Source of the DNA: Paraburkholderia largidicola
Lineage (GTDB): Bacteria; Pseudomonadota; Gammaproteobacteria; Burkholderiales; Burkholderiaceae
NCBI RefSeq assembly: GCF_013426895.1
Contig: NZ_AP023177.1
Span: 542,704-606,703 of the forward strand
DNA length: 64,000 bases
Reading direction: 5' to 3'
A program made the translations under genes and the position numbers. This document shows, piece after piece, positions 17,433-28,175 of this stretch (positions within the stretch are counted from its first letter, which is position 1; each line of letters starts with the position of its first letter). Under the pieces are notes generated by a model that did not search any database, had not been told where the DNA came from, and saw nothing but the letters and a program-made list of their open reading frames with translations.

Positions 17433-18581
17433 CTAGCGAGCGATCTTCATTAGCCGGTTGCCGAGCGAGATGCCGAGTTCGGTCATGAGCTTGCCGCGTT
17501 GCAACTGCTGGCTTTCCCAATGCTTCAGCGCTGAATCGATTGGCTCGCCATTGCGTTGTGCCGACAGAAGTGCCAGCGCCAGCGCGTGAGCATTGGATGC
17601 GGCCTTTGCGGTACTGCCGGCTGTGTGCGGGCGCGGTACCGAAGCAGCGTCGCCGAGCAGCACGGCCCGGCCGAACACCATTTTCGGCGCGCGCAGATCG
17701 ACGATAGGCTGCATGAATGGATCGTCGGTTGCATCGGCCAGTGCGCGGAAGGTCGGCCCCATCATGAGCTTCGCATCGGCGCGAAGCTGCGCGATGTCGG
17801 CGCTTTTGGTCGAACCCGGCGGCAGCGAGAACTGGCGCGCTACGCCGTTGCGGTCGATCAGCAACTGCGCGAGTTGCTCGCGGCTGTACTTGCGATACCA
17901 CACCCAGTTCCAGCGCCGCTTGCCGACTTCCGTCGAATCATCGTCGCCTGGGATCATGTAGGAGAGGGCTGAATGGCCGTCCCCTTCCTGAAATGAAAAG
18001 CGCTCTCGCAACGTGTTCGCGGCATGCAATGGCAGATCGAGTTCTTGTACGAGTCCTCGCCACGCCACGTAACCTGCGTAGGCGGGCATCACCTCGGGTA
18101 GCAGCCGGCTGCGCAACGTCGAGCGGATGCCATCTGCGCCGATGAGAAGATCGGCTTCTTCGTTACGGCCGTTCTCGAATAGCGCGACGACCTTGTCGCC
18201 CTCTGCGCGAAAACCGACGAAGGTTTCGCCCGAATGCAGATGCTGCGCCGGCAAGGCGTCTTTCATTGCGCGGTACAACAGGCCCCAGGAGGTCTGCATC
18301 TGCGGCATGTTCAGTTGCTCGACACGGTTATCCCCGCGGTCAAGATAGATGCGCTCGCCCGAAGGCACGCCCGGCGGATTTGGCAGCTTCACGCCAGCGA
18401 ACTGCAGCGCATCGAGAACGTCAGGCTGAAGCACTACGCCGCCACCGCGGCTATCGAGTTGGCCCGGCGACGTCTCGAACACGTCGACGTCCCAGCCCGC
18501 CGCGCGCAATGTAGAGGCCGTCAGCAGGCCACCAAGCGATCCGCCGATCACAACCGCCCGGCGTTTCCCGATCGAACTCAT
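17433..18581 (-). CDS. FAD-dependent monooxygenase (2,6-dihydroxypyridine hydroxylase-like)
   Basis: 382 residues. Class A flavin hydroxylase: N-terminal Rossmann motif VIGGSLGGL, RGGGVVLQPDVLDAL, LIGADGIRSTLRSRLL, the hallmark GYVAWRGLV and the FAD motif LLGDAAS. G-Y-V-A-W-R-G is typical of the 2,6-dihydroxypyridine/6-hydroxynicotinate hydroxylase subgroup. After GDAAS the usual PxxGxG pattern is altered (VPRPHTAGSTAKAA), so activity or specificity may be shifted. It overlaps the DsbA-like gene by 4 bases. A second, related monooxygenase is encoded at 23009-24232. Confidence 0.85.
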   Translation of the reverse strand: MSSIGKRRAVVIGGSLGGLLTASTLRAAGWDVDVFETSPGQLDSRGGGVVLQPDVLDALQFAGVKLPNPPGVPSGERIYLDRGDNRVEQLNMPQMQTSWGLLYRAMKDALPAQHLHSGETFVGFRAEGDKVVALFENGRNEEADLLIGADGIRSTLRSRLLPEVMPAYAGYVAWRGLVQELDLPLHAANTLRERFSFQEGDGHSALSYMIPGDDDSTEVGKRRWNWVWYRKYSREQLAQLLIDRNGVARQFSLPPGSTKSADIAQLRADAKLMMGPTFRALADATDDPFMQPIVDLRAPKMVFGRAVLLGDAASVPRPHTAGSTAKAASNAHALALALLSAQRNGEPIDSALKHWESQQLQRGKLMTELGISLGNRLMKIAR

Positions 18582-19231
18582 GCTGCGCTCCTGAGTGCCG
18601 CCGAGCGCAGCGCTTGCGTGAAGACGTCGGGCGGTTGAGCGCCGCTGATAATCTCCCCGTCGATCACAATAGTGGGCACGGCACGAACGCCGAGACTGTC
18701 CGCATGCTGGCGGGCGGCATCGATCTGGTCGTTACCTGCATTCGAAACCAGATAGGCCCGCACCGCATTCTCGTCGAAGCCCTGCGCGACTGCGATCGCC
18801 ACAAGCGTCTCCAGGGCGCCGATGTCGAGGCCGTCGGAGAAATACGCCGCGTAAATGGATTCATACAGCGCCGCTGTCTTTTGCGGTTCGTTGCGCTCTT
18901 GAGCGAATTGCATGAGGCGATGCGCAAGATGCGTGTTCGGCGTGCGTTGCACGATGTTGTAGTTGAACCGCGCGCCAACGGCCAGGCCGGAGGCTGCGAC
19001 CTGCCCGTCCATTATTTGCGAACGCGCCCAACTGCCGAATTTCTGCGTGCGATACACCCGCCGATCCATTCCGTCGATAGGCATTGACGGGTTCAACTCG
19101 AACGGCACATAACGAATTGACAGGGCTCCGCCTGCGCTACCTTGCGCTAGCGCCACGGAAAAATTGCGTTGCCCGATCCAGCACCACGGACAAATGAAGT
19201 CGTAATTGACCTCGACCTGAATGGTTTGCAT
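18578..19231 (-). CDS. DsbA-family (FrnE/HCCA-isomerase-like) oxidoreductase
   Basis: 217 residues without a signal peptide. Thioredoxin-fold start VNYDFICPWCWIG with the CPWC redox pair near residue 15, helical insertion, then G-V-R-A-V-P-T-I-V-I with the cis-Pro. This is the cytoplasmic DsbA-like group that includes FrnE and 2-hydroxychromene-2-carboxylate isomerases. In catabolic clusters such proteins can be glutathione-dependent isomerases. First gene of the leftward DsbA-monooxygenase-MFS transcript; a 19-bp palindrome lies about 80 bp upstream. Confidence 0.88.
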   Translation of the reverse strand: MQTIQVEVNYDFICPWCWIGQRNFSVALAQGSAGGALSIRYVPFELNPSMPIDGMDRRVYRTQKFGSWARSQIMDGQVAASGLAVGARFNYNIVQRTPNTHLAHRLMQFAQERNEPQKTAALYESIYAAYFSDGLDIGALETLVAIAVAQGFDENAVRAYLVSNAGNDQIDAARQHADSLGVRAVPTIVIDGEIISGAQPPDVFTQALRSAALRSAA

Positions 19232-19730
19232 GTTGCACCTTTAACCAGATAGTGCCTAGAGGATATAGCTAGCGTAACCGCCGCAGAATCCCGCCAAAAC
19301 GCAATCTGGCGTTGCGTTGAACGCAACGTTCGATGGATCTAACGTGCAAAACTATTCGCTGCGACTGAATGCAGTGTAGAAACGGATCGGGCGCAAGTTT
19401 CCGCATAAAATATGAGAGGTTCTCTTTGGAAATAGATCGTCTGATAAACAGAATAAATACCCTGTCGCAGCATTCATTTTTTTCCGTTCAATCTTCGTGG
19501 TCGTGAAGCGTTCGCCCGGTATGTGTGAGACTACTTCTCGAACTTCCGTTCATGCGAACGTTACCGTTTGTTGATGCGGAATATATGCAATACGCGGCCA
19601 ATCAGGTTGCCCGTTAAGAACGATTAACGGCTTTTCAGCTTCATACAGAGGACCCGCAACGAGGGTCCCCGCAGTACATGGAAACTTATTTATGTTTGCG
19701 AAAGCGTCTGCCGAAGTCGATGGAATCGCG
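19232..19730. other. Intergenic stretch with promoter-like features
   Basis: About 500 bp without a supported gene. It holds a 19-bp palindrome (19310-19328) in the promoter region of the leftward genes, an AT-rich middle, and a small hairpin GGACCC-N7-GGGTCC (19650-19668) downstream of the amidohydrolase stop that lacks a T-run and may be a weak terminator. Confidence 0.5.
19310..19328. promoter_or_regulatory. Palindromic operator candidate upstream of the DsbA-monooxygenase operon
   Basis: Perfect inverted repeat CGTTGCGTT-G-AACGCAACG, 79 bp before the start of the DsbA-like gene. Its odd-length symmetric form fits a dimeric HTH regulator site. The regulator is not encoded next to it. Confidence 0.5.
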
Positions 19731-20870
19731 TCAAACCTTTAGTAGCCTCGCTGCATTGCCAGCTAGCACCAGATGCTTCTGGTCGTGCGAGAGCGCAAGG
19801 CGATCGAGGAACGCAACAGGCTGCTCGTAGCCCATGTCGAAACAGTAGTCGCTACCTAGTACGAGCCTGTCGATGCCGACGTTCTGAATGAGAAAGTCCA
19901 GCACCGGGCCCGAATGAGAAACCGTGTCGTAGTTAAAGCGGCGCAGATAGCTGCTCGGCTTTTGCGCGAGGCGGCGCGTTTCCGGTCGCACGGTCCAACC
20001 CGCGTCGATGCGTCCCATCAGGATCGGCAGCGCGCCGCCCGCGTGAGGCAAGGTCACGCTGAGCGCCGGGTGACGATCCATCACCCCGCCCAAAATCAGA
20101 TGCGAGCCCGCAATCGCGGTATCGAATGGATTGCCCAACAGGTTGCTGAGATAGAAGTCATTCAGCCTCGCGCCGCCAACCGTCTGCTGCGGATGGAGGA
20201 ACACGGGCAAACCCAGCTGTTCGATACGTGCAAAGGTCGGTTCGAACAGCGGGTCGTCCAGATCGCGATTGTTGATATTCGTGCCCATGTAGACACCGCG
20301 CACGCCCGGCAATTCCGCCGCGCGCTCCAGTTCGTCGATCGCGTCGTGCGGGTTGAGCATCGGAAGCGTCGCCAGAACCACAAAGCGCGACGGGTGTTGC
20401 ACGTGTACTCTGGATGCGGCTGTATTCCACGTCGTGGCCAGTTTTGCGTTGAACGCTCGATCGGCCCAATAGGCCATCGGCACGCTTAGCGAGAGTGCCT
20501 GCATATCGACGCCGGATGCATCCATGTCGGCGATTCGCTCATCGATATTGATAAATTTCAGCGGCAATGGCCCGAGGCCGCCCGCCGGTGTCTGAAAGCT
20601 GAAGCTGCTGGCGTCGCAGGTGAACTTGCCTCCGAACTTCTGGCCTTCGCCGCCTACCAGATCGCAATAGCTCTCGGGGTAATAGTGAGCGTGAATGTCG
20701 ATCGAGCGGGCTTTACCCGCGATGCCGCCGGCCACGGCAGGCGTAGCAGCCGCAGCCGTGCCAGAATTCACCGACGCTCGCGACGCCGCCGACGCGAAAC
20801 CGCCGGCCAGCGCCGCCATCGTACCGAGCAGGCGGCGACGTTTAGGTGAAACACAACAGGTGCAATCCAT
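19731..20870 (-). CDS. Amidohydrolase (ACMSD/resorcylate decarboxylase-like)
   Basis: 379 residues from the ATG with GGAG 8 bases ahead. A leader with C-x-C-C and K-R-R-R-L-L-G (residues 3-14) looks like a twin-arginine signal, so the mature enzyme may be exported. The body is a TIM-barrel amidohydrolase-2: IDIHAHYYPES (metal HxH), VFLHPQQTVGG, THSGPVLDFL-type strand and the Asp in LVLGSDYCFDMGYEQP. Relatives include aminocarboxymuconate semialdehyde decarboxylase and gamma-resorcylate decarboxylase. It lies 37 bp downstream of the symporter gene, so it is likely co-transcribed with it. An export signal on this family is unusual. Confidence 0.85.
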   Translation of the reverse strand: MDCTCCVSPKRRRLLGTMAALAGGFASAASRASVNSGTAAAATPAVAGGIAGKARSIDIHAHYYPESYCDLVGGEGQKFGGKFTCDASSFSFQTPAGGLGPLPLKFINIDERIADMDASGVDMQALSLSVPMAYWADRAFNAKLATTWNTAASRVHVQHPSRFVVLATLPMLNPHDAIDELERAAELPGVRGVYMGTNINNRDLDDPLFEPTFARIEQLGLPVFLHPQQTVGGARLNDFYLSNLLGNPFDTAIAGSHLILGGVMDRHPALSVTLPHAGGALPILMGRIDAGWTVRPETRRLAQKPSSYLRRFNYDTVSHSGPVLDFLIQNVGIDRLVLGSDYCFDMGYEQPVAFLDRLALSHDQKHLVLAGNAARLLKV

Positions 20871-20907
20871 GAGTCTGTCTCCGTAGTTATTTTTGGACAT
20901 AGGGTGC

Positions 20908-22566
20908 TTATCCCTGCTTGACCATGCCGAGTTCGCAATCCACGAGCTGGTTGCCGTATAGCGCGCGTTCTCGCATGCCTCGTTTGGAGGTATCGGTAAT
21001 CGAGAAGAAGTACACCCCTGCAAATGCCACGATCATCGAAAACAAGGCCGGATATTCATACGCATAGATAGCGTGTTGATGGCCCAGCACCTGGACCCAG
21101 ACTGTCGGGCTCAGAATGGTCAAACCCACCGCCGTAATCAGGCCGAGCGAACCGCCGACCACTGCGCCACGCGTCGTGAGGCCGCGCCAGTAAATGGACA
21201 GCAGCAGTACCGGGAAGTTGGAACTGGCCGCGATCGAAAAGGTCAGGCTCACAATGAAAGCGATGTTCTGCTTTTCAAAGGCGATCCCCAGCAGGATCGC
21301 AAGCACGCCGAGCACGAGCGTGGTGATACGCGAGACCTGCATTTCCTCGCGGTCGGTGGCTGCACCGCGGCGTATCACGTTCGCATAGAGATCATGCGAG
21401 ACGGCCGACGAACCCGCGAGCGTCAATCCCGCCACGACTGCGAGAATGGTCGAGAAGGCGACCGCGCAGATGAAGCCGAGGAACACGTTGCCGCCCACGG
21501 CGTGCGCCAGATGAATCGCAACCATGTTGACGCCGCCGATCACAGCGCGCGAAGCATCGTGATACTGCGGGTCCGTCGCGACCAGTGCGATCGTGCCGAA
21601 ACCGATGATGATGATCAGCGCGTACCCGATACCCACGATCCCGGTGGCATACAAGATGCTCTTTCTCGCTGCCTTTGCATCGCGCACGGTAAAGAATCGC
21701 ATCAGAATGTGCGGCAGTCCGGCAGTGCCGAAAATCAGCGCGAGACCGAGCGACACGGCGGAAACGGGATCCGACACAAGGCCGCCCGGACGCATGATGG
21801 TTTCATGCCTGGGATGCGCGACGATGGCCTGTTCGAACAGCGTGTTCAGACTGAAACCGAAACGGCTGAGCACCATGAAGGCCATGAACGCGGCACCTGC
21901 GAGCAGCAAAGCCGCCTTGATGATCTGAATCCACGTAGTGGCCAGCATGCCGCCGAAAAACACATAGACCACCATCAGCACGCCGACCAGCACGACCGCG
22001 ACGGTGTAGTTGAAGCCGAATAGCAATTCGACCAGCTTGCCGGCGCCGACCATCTGCGAAACGAGGTAGAGCAGCACGATCACGATCGAGCTGGATGCGG
22101 CAAAACCGCGAATCGGCCTTTGCTGGAGGCGGTAAGACACGACGTCCGCCAGGGTGTAACGACCGAGATTACGCAGCGGCTCTGCAATCAGGAAGAGGAT
22201 GATCGGCCAGCTGGCAAGAAAGCCGATCGAGTAGATCAGGCCGTCGTATCCGCTCGTGAAGACCAACGCCGAGATGCCCAGCAGCGACGCGGCGGACATG
22301 TAGTCGCCGGCGATCGCCCAGCCGTTCTGGAAAGCGGTGATCTTGCCGCCCGCCGCGTAGTGATCCGAGACGCTATGGTTCTTTCTGGCCGCCCAGCGCG
22401 TAATGAACAGCGTCGACGCGACGAACAGCAGGAACATGCCGATCGCGATCGGGTTATGCGCGTGCGCGGGTACGGTGGTCTGCGCCGCCGCGGCTGGCAA
22501 GGACGAGAGCATGCTGCACAGAAAGACGCTAGAAAGCGGACCGCAAAGCCGGGAGATGGATTTCAT
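20908..22566 (-). CDS. Sodium:solute symporter (ActP-like)
   Basis: 552 residues with a signal-like first segment ending at AAAAQ and about 13 membrane helices. SSS-family motifs are clear: [49 protein letters not shown] and [15 protein letters not shown]. ActP relatives carry acetate, glycolate or short organic acids with Na+ or H+. It is paired with a DUF485 gene whose stop overlaps its start, as in yjcH-actP. In this catabolic block it probably imports the aromatic or organic acid that the neighbouring enzymes use. Confidence 0.9.
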   Translation of the reverse strand: MKSISRLCGPLSSVFLCSMLSSLPAAAAQTTVPAHAHNPIAIGMFLLFVASTLFITRWAARKNHSVSDHYAAGGKITAFQNGWAIAGDYMSAASLLGISALVFTSGYDGLIYSIGFLASWPIILFLIAEPLRNLGRYTLADVVSYRLQQRPIRGFAASSSIVIVLLYLVSQMVGAGKLVELLFGFNYTVAVVLVGVLMVVYVFFGGMLATTWIQIIKAALLLAGAAFMAFMVLSRFGFSLNTLFEQAIVAHPRHETIMRPGGLVSDPVSAVSLGLALIFGTAGLPHILMRFFTVRDAKAARKSILYATGIVGIGYALIIIIGFGTIALVATDPQYHDASRAVIGGVNMVAIHLAHAVGGNVFLGFICAVAFSTILAVVAGLTLAGSSAVSHDLYANVIRRGAATDREEMQVSRITTLVLGVLAILLGIAFEKQNIAFIVSLTFSIAASSNFPVLLLSIYWRGLTTRGAVVGGSLGLITAVGLTILSPTVWVQVLGHQHAIYAYEYPALFSMIVAFAGVYFFSITDTSKRGMRERALYGNQLVDCELGMVKQG

Positions 22567-22928
22567 TGCTGGACTCCTTGCCGGATGCTGTTGGCGGCGC
22601 GGTCGAAGGTGGTATTGGCTCGCACGACATAGACGGCAACCAGCGCGAACGTGAAGACGAACATGCCGAAGCCGACCGGGATGCCCCAGGTGGCCGGGTG
22701 ACCCGCCACCATCGGTTTGGCGAGCAGTGCGGGCGCGAACGCGAGCGTGAGAATAAACGCGAAGTACACGGTCAGCATGAGGACCGCGAGAGTCCACGAG
22801 AATCTGCGCCGGGCCCGCACGAGCGCAAGAAACTGCGGATCCTCGCGCAGAGGATGCGCCGCGGGCAGCCGCGGTTCGGCGGCGACATATTGATCGCTCA
22901 TCAGATAAGTTGGGGCGCCATGTTCCAC
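22563..22928 (-). CDS. DUF485 membrane protein (YjcH-like)
   Basis: 121 residues from a GTG with AAAGGAG 5 bases ahead. Two membrane segments ([20 protein letters not shown] and the later [18 protein letters not shown]) with an intervening loop are the DUF485 pattern. DUF485 proteins accompany ActP-type symporters and are thought to assist them. The gene overlaps the symporter start by 4 bases. Confidence 0.9.
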   Translation of the reverse strand: MEHGAPTYLMSDQYVAAEPRLPAAHPLREDPQFLALVRARRRFSWTLAVLMLTVYFAFILTLAFAPALLAKPMVAGHPATWGIPVGFGMFVFTFALVAVYVVRANTTFDRAANSIRQGVQQ

Positions 22929-23008
22929 TTCGTCTCCTTTCTAACCGGCTTCACGTCGGTCCTGTACTTTGAACACTGCTGACAAACCCGCGCATGCGCG
23001 GGCTTCTG

Positions 23009-24232
23009 CTAGAAGCGCGCGGGCACGGCGGTTTCGCGCATCACGGCATCGGGCGTGCGATAGCGTTCAGCCATTTCCCGGTCGACTTCATTCTTCAGCT
23101 GCGCCTGCATATAGGCGCCGAGGTGGCGGGCATGCTGAACGATCGCCGCGCCGACCTGCGTGCGCACCTGGCTATAGGCTGCCAGCGCTTGCTGAACGTC
23201 ATTGTTCGCGTTGAGCGCCTTCACCAGTTCCATGGCGTCGCTTGCCGCTTTGGTGACGCCCATGCCGCAGTGCGGACGCGCGACGAATGCGGCGTCGCCC
23301 AGCAAGGCGACGCGGCCGAAGGCCATCTGCGGGACTTCGAGATCGAAGATCGGCTGGAACAGCGGCTGGGTTGCCTTGGTCACGACTTCACCGAATTGCG
23401 GTGCGAGCAGGGTGAGGGCAGCGCCTTCCATATCTGCCAGCACGTCATCGCGAATCAGTGTCGGCGGAATGCCGCCGACCCAGCGCTTTCCGGATGCGTC
23501 GGTCAGCAGATCCGGCAACTGGATGTCTTCGCTGGTGGCGCGATACCAGACGAAGTTGTAGCGGCGCTCGCCGGGCGCCGTGCTGTTGCCCTGACCCGCA
23601 ACGGGGTAGCCGAGAATCTGCTCGCGCGGTGGCAGGCAAAACGCAAATTTTTCGAAGAGCGCTTCGCGCGTTTGCAGCGACAGCGACGCTTCGTCGACGA
23701 GACCTCGCCACGCGACATAGCCTGCATATTGCAGCTTGACGTTGGGAAGAAACTGTTCGCGAATCGCCGATTTAAAGCCATCCGCCGCGATGACGAGATC
23801 GGCATGGACGACAGTGCCGTCGCTGAGGGAAACCATGGCGCGATCGGGGCCGTCCTGCACGGAGACGACCGTGCCACCGGCGTGATAGTGGACTTCGGGC
23901 AGTGCGGCGCGCAACACGTGGTACATCTTTCCCCATGCAGTGAGCGTTTGCGGCAGTTCGCGCTCCGAGAGGACGCCGCCGTCCTGCGCAAAGGTCACGC
24001 GTGATTCCACCTTGACGCCGATTGAAGCGTCGAATGCGATTCCGGCTGCCGCCATTGCCTCGAACAGTTCGGGATGGGTGACGATGCCGGCGCCGCGCCC
24101 AGCCAGTTCGTCGGGAACGCGCTCGAATACCTCGACATCCCAGCCGTTACGGACCAGCAGATTGGCCGCGAACAGACCACCCAGGGAGCCGCCGACGACG
24201 ACCGCTTTCGAACGTGCAGATGTTTTCGTCAT
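23009..24232 (-). CDS. FAD-dependent monooxygenase (2,6-dihydroxypyridine hydroxylase-like), second copy
   Basis: 407 residues. Same subgroup as the protein at 17433-18581: VVGGSLGGLFAANLL, RGAGIVTHPELFEAM, LVIAADGFKSAIREQFL, GYVAWRGLVDE and the intact FAD motif LLGDAAFVARPHCGMGVTKAA. It is the better-preserved of the two paralogues. It probably hydroxylates an aromatic or pyridine ring ortho or para to a hydroxyl. It lies 2 bp after the VOC gene stop, in one transcript, and 80 bp before the DUF485-symporter genes. Confidence 0.88.
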   Translation of the reverse strand: MTKTSARSKAVVVGGSLGGLFAANLLVRNGWDVEVFERVPDELAGRGAGIVTHPELFEAMAAAGIAFDASIGVKVESRVTFAQDGGVLSERELPQTLTAWGKMYHVLRAALPEVHYHAGGTVVSVQDGPDRAMVSLSDGTVVHADLVIAADGFKSAIREQFLPNVKLQYAGYVAWRGLVDEASLSLQTREALFEKFAFCLPPREQILGYPVAGQGNSTAPGERRYNFVWYRATSEDIQLPDLLTDASGKRWVGGIPPTLIRDDVLADMEGAALTLLAPQFGEVVTKATQPLFQPIFDLEVPQMAFGRVALLGDAAFVARPHCGMGVTKAASDAMELVKALNANNDVQQALAAYSQVRTQVGAAIVQHARHLGAYMQAQLKNEVDREMAERYRTPDAVMRETAVPARF

Positions 24233-24234
24233 GG

Positions 24235-24720
24235 CTACTCTCCTGTGCCAACGGTTGTTGCAACCTGAGCCGGTTGCACGGCACCTAACTGCAAGACTTC
24301 TTCCGCAGGGAAATTCAGTTCGATCGTCACGCCCGACGGATCTTCGATAAACATCTGATGCAAGCCAATGCTCGGCACCGTGCGATCGCGGTACTCAATA
24401 CCTGCGGCGCGCAGCGTCTGCCACATCGCTTCGACGCCGGTTGCGAGAAATGCAATGTGGTCAACGATGCCCGTTCCCGTCGCAGGCAAGGCCTTGTCGC
24501 CGAGATAGGCGGCGAGTCCGTCCGGGTTGTCGGGATCGACGCCGATGATGTGGACGGTGCCGAAGTCAGCCTCGTCGCCGCCCCTGTAGAGCCAGGCGCC
24601 GGGGAAGTTGAAGGGAGGCCGGTAGCCGCGCCTGAAACCGAGGATCTGCTCGTAGAAACGACAGGATTTCTCGAGATCGGTGGTGCGGATCGAGTAATGG
24701 GCAAGTTTCGAAATGGGCAT
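24235..24720 (-). CDS. VOC-fold protein (glyoxalase/extradiol dioxygenase superfamily)
   Basis: 161 residues with two beta-alpha-beta-beta-beta modules: KLAHYSIRTTDLEKSCRFYE at the start and VDHIAFLATGVEAMWQTLRAAG, then MFIEDPSGVTIELNF at the end. Candidate metal ligands are His8, the His in VDHIAF and the Glu in VTIELN, as in glyoxalase I and type I extradiol dioxygenases. With a ring hydroxylase gene 2 bp downstream it could cleave or isomerise the hydroxylated ring. First gene after a 31-bp palindrome, so it leads the operon. Confidence 0.85.
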   Translation of the reverse strand: MPISKLAHYSIRTTDLEKSCRFYEQILGFRRGYRPPFNFPGAWLYRGGDEADFGTVHIIGVDPDNPDGLAAYLGDKALPATGTGIVDHIAFLATGVEAMWQTLRAAGIEYRDRTVPSIGLHQMFIEDPSGVTIELNFPAEEVLQLGAVQPAQVATTVGTGE

Positions 24721-24740
24721 CTGTCACTCCTGCTACGCTA

Positions 24741-24771
24741 TTTATCGATCGATTAGTGATCGTTTGATAAA
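24741..24771. promoter_or_regulatory. TetR-type operator candidate
   Basis: Nested inverted repeat 21 bp before the VOC gene start: outer arms TTTATC / GATAAA and inner arms CGATC / GATCG about a 7-base centre, 31 bp in all. The TetR gene 124 bp away in the same direction is the natural candidate binder. Confidence 0.65.
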
Positions 24772-24894
24772 TTGTAGGTCAGGCACGATGGCAGAGAAAG
24801 CGGCAAGGCGCCGGTGTTTACCCTGGAAGACTCAGGAGGATTGGGGCGGAATGAAAAGGCGAAGCGGGGGAGCCGGACGTGCGGCTCGCGTTCG

Positions 24895-25656
24895 TCAAGC
24901 TATCGATTTCGTGCGGCTTTTGGCCTTGGGGGCATCTTTGACCGCATGCTTCAGCGCTGTGGGCACGCCGTTCAGGAAGGCATCGATCTGACGCGCGATG
25001 TGGTCCTCGACGTCGTCGCTGACGGGCAGCCCGTAGATCCACTTGCGCACGCCCAGATAAAAAATGCTCGCGTGCAGGCTCCAGATCAGTTCAAGGTCCG
25101 TTTCGCGCTGCTTCGAGCTGGTCGCTGCCGGCAGATCGTAGGCGGAGCGGATTTCAGCCATGACAGGCAAGAACACGCGTTCGCGTAGGCGTGCCAGATA
25201 CTTGGAATTGATGCCTTCGCGCGTGAGTCCCGCAAAGATGAAAATGCGGATCCATTCGCGCCGCAGAATCACGTCCGCGTACGCCGAATAGAAGCGCACC
25301 ATGCGTTCCTGAATCGGAATGGAGCGGTCCTTGATCAGGCTTTCCCAACTCGTATCCCATTGATAAACTTCTTCATATACGCGGTCTATCAGGGCCTCTT
25401 TGCTGGGGAAGTAGCGGTAGAGAAGCGGTTGCGTTACGCGTAGTTGGCGGGCGAGTTCGCGCGTGCTGCCGGAGAAACCATGGGTAGCGAAATGTTCGAT
25501 TGCTTTGGTGAGGATCTGACGTTCGCGCACTTCCGGCGCAAGGCGGCGAGTGGTGCCGTCCGGCGTGTCGCGCGCGTCGACGTGCGTCGCGTTTTCGCTA
25601 GTCCTTGCTTTTCTTGGCATGGCTTGTTGGATACCCAGTGTGTTGGGACGCATCAT
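24895..25656 (-). CDS. TetR/AcrR-family regulator
   Basis: 253 residues. The HTH lies at about residues 45-90: AIEHFATHGFSGSTRELARQ then LRVTQPLLYRYFPSKEALIDR. The long basic N-terminal tail and the C-terminal effector domain are typical of TetR regulators of catabolic genes. It is read in the same direction as the VOC-monooxygenase-symporter genes and lies just upstream of their palindrome. It probably represses them until the substrate binds. The start is uncertain: a Met 12 codons in (MPRKART) is an alternative, and neither has a clear ribosome site. Confidence 0.9.
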   Translation of the reverse strand: MMRPNTLGIQQAMPRKARTSENATHVDARDTPDGTTRRLAPEVRERQILTKAIEHFATHGFSGSTRELARQLRVTQPLLYRYFPSKEALIDRVYEEVYQWDTSWESLIKDRSIPIQERMVRFYSAYADVILRREWIRIFIFAGLTREGINSKYLARLRERVFLPVMAEIRSAYDLPAATSSKQRETDLELIWSLHASIFYLGVRKWIYGLPVSDDVEDHIARQIDAFLNGVPTALKHAVKDAPKAKSRTKSIA

Positions 25657-26064
25657 ACAAAGATTAACCTGGTCTGGCTAGGCGAGTGCCCGGCTACCGC
25701 GGACGGTGCGGCACGATCGGAATGATAGTGACTTTTCACGCGTATTTCGTTGGTTTTCCCGCTCAGGCCCGGCCCGCCGGCGGCCCGAAAAATGACTCGA
25801 CCGGCACGGGAGCGGTAGTGTGAACAGCAGAATGGAGACCAGAGTGTAGAGCGACTGCAAGCCGCCGTTTTGAAGACTGAGGTAGAGCTTGACAGGAATA
25901 CCCAAACGCGGAAATTGCGAGAACACGGAGACGATCCCACACTCGCGTGATGACGCGTACCCACGTCACAGCGGCACCCAACGTAAGAACGAGGCGAAGT
26001 GATCGTCCAGCGAGTATGGGCAGCTACCCAACGGGCCAGCACCAGCCGAACGCAAAAGTCGTCA
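25657..26064. other. Non-coding or decayed stretch
   Basis: About 400 bp between the TetR gene and the winged-helix ATPase gene. The leftward frame near 25800-25926 has a hydrophobic run (LGIPVKLYLSLQNGG followed by LVSILLFTLPLP) that may be a remnant of a membrane protein. There is no intact gene, ribosome site or clear repeat. Confidence 0.4.
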
Positions 26065-27867
<1,803 letters not shown>

Positions 27868-28175
27868 ATCGGAGCGTCGTGCACGGGTTTCACTTTGTCA
27901 TCTTAGGAAGGACCGGCTATGCGCAGCGTTGCGATACCGTTAACGTTAGTTAATGAGCCAGCCGGGATTCGCTGGGTGCCCGCTGGCAAGCGCTTCTGCG
28001 GACCGCTGCCCGCATTACGTTAAAAAAAATTAATATGCGGCCGTCGCTACGTGTGTCGGGTCGGCGCGATAATCGAAGGTCAGCGCGACGGTGCACTATT
28101 TCGCCCGATTTGCACATGTCATCGGCCTTTTGTCAGGGCGCGCATGGCGCGTGACGAGCGGGCTAAGTGATTGAA
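27868..28175. promoter_or_regulatory. Divergent promoter region of the signalling block
   Basis: About 300 bp between the leftward winged-helix ATPase and the rightward response regulator. It has AT-rich islands, one with TTAACGTTAGTTAATG near 27939 and one with a poly-A/T run near 28019-28034. These could hold promoters or repressor sites for both directions. No precise operator can be named. Confidence 0.4.

Noticed and set aside
19650..19668. GGACCC-N7-GGGTCC hairpin as a terminator
   Set aside because: No T-run follows on either strand, so it is mentioned only in the intergenic entry.
22567..22797. N-terminal extension of the symporter frame
   Set aside because: It overlaps the DUF485 gene in another frame; the MKSIS start at 22566 begins a normal signal and SSS domain.
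25678..25926. Leftward 82-residue frame with a hydrophobic start
   Set aside because: No ribosome site or family and its second half is low-complexity Arg/Ser; noted only as a possible remnant.
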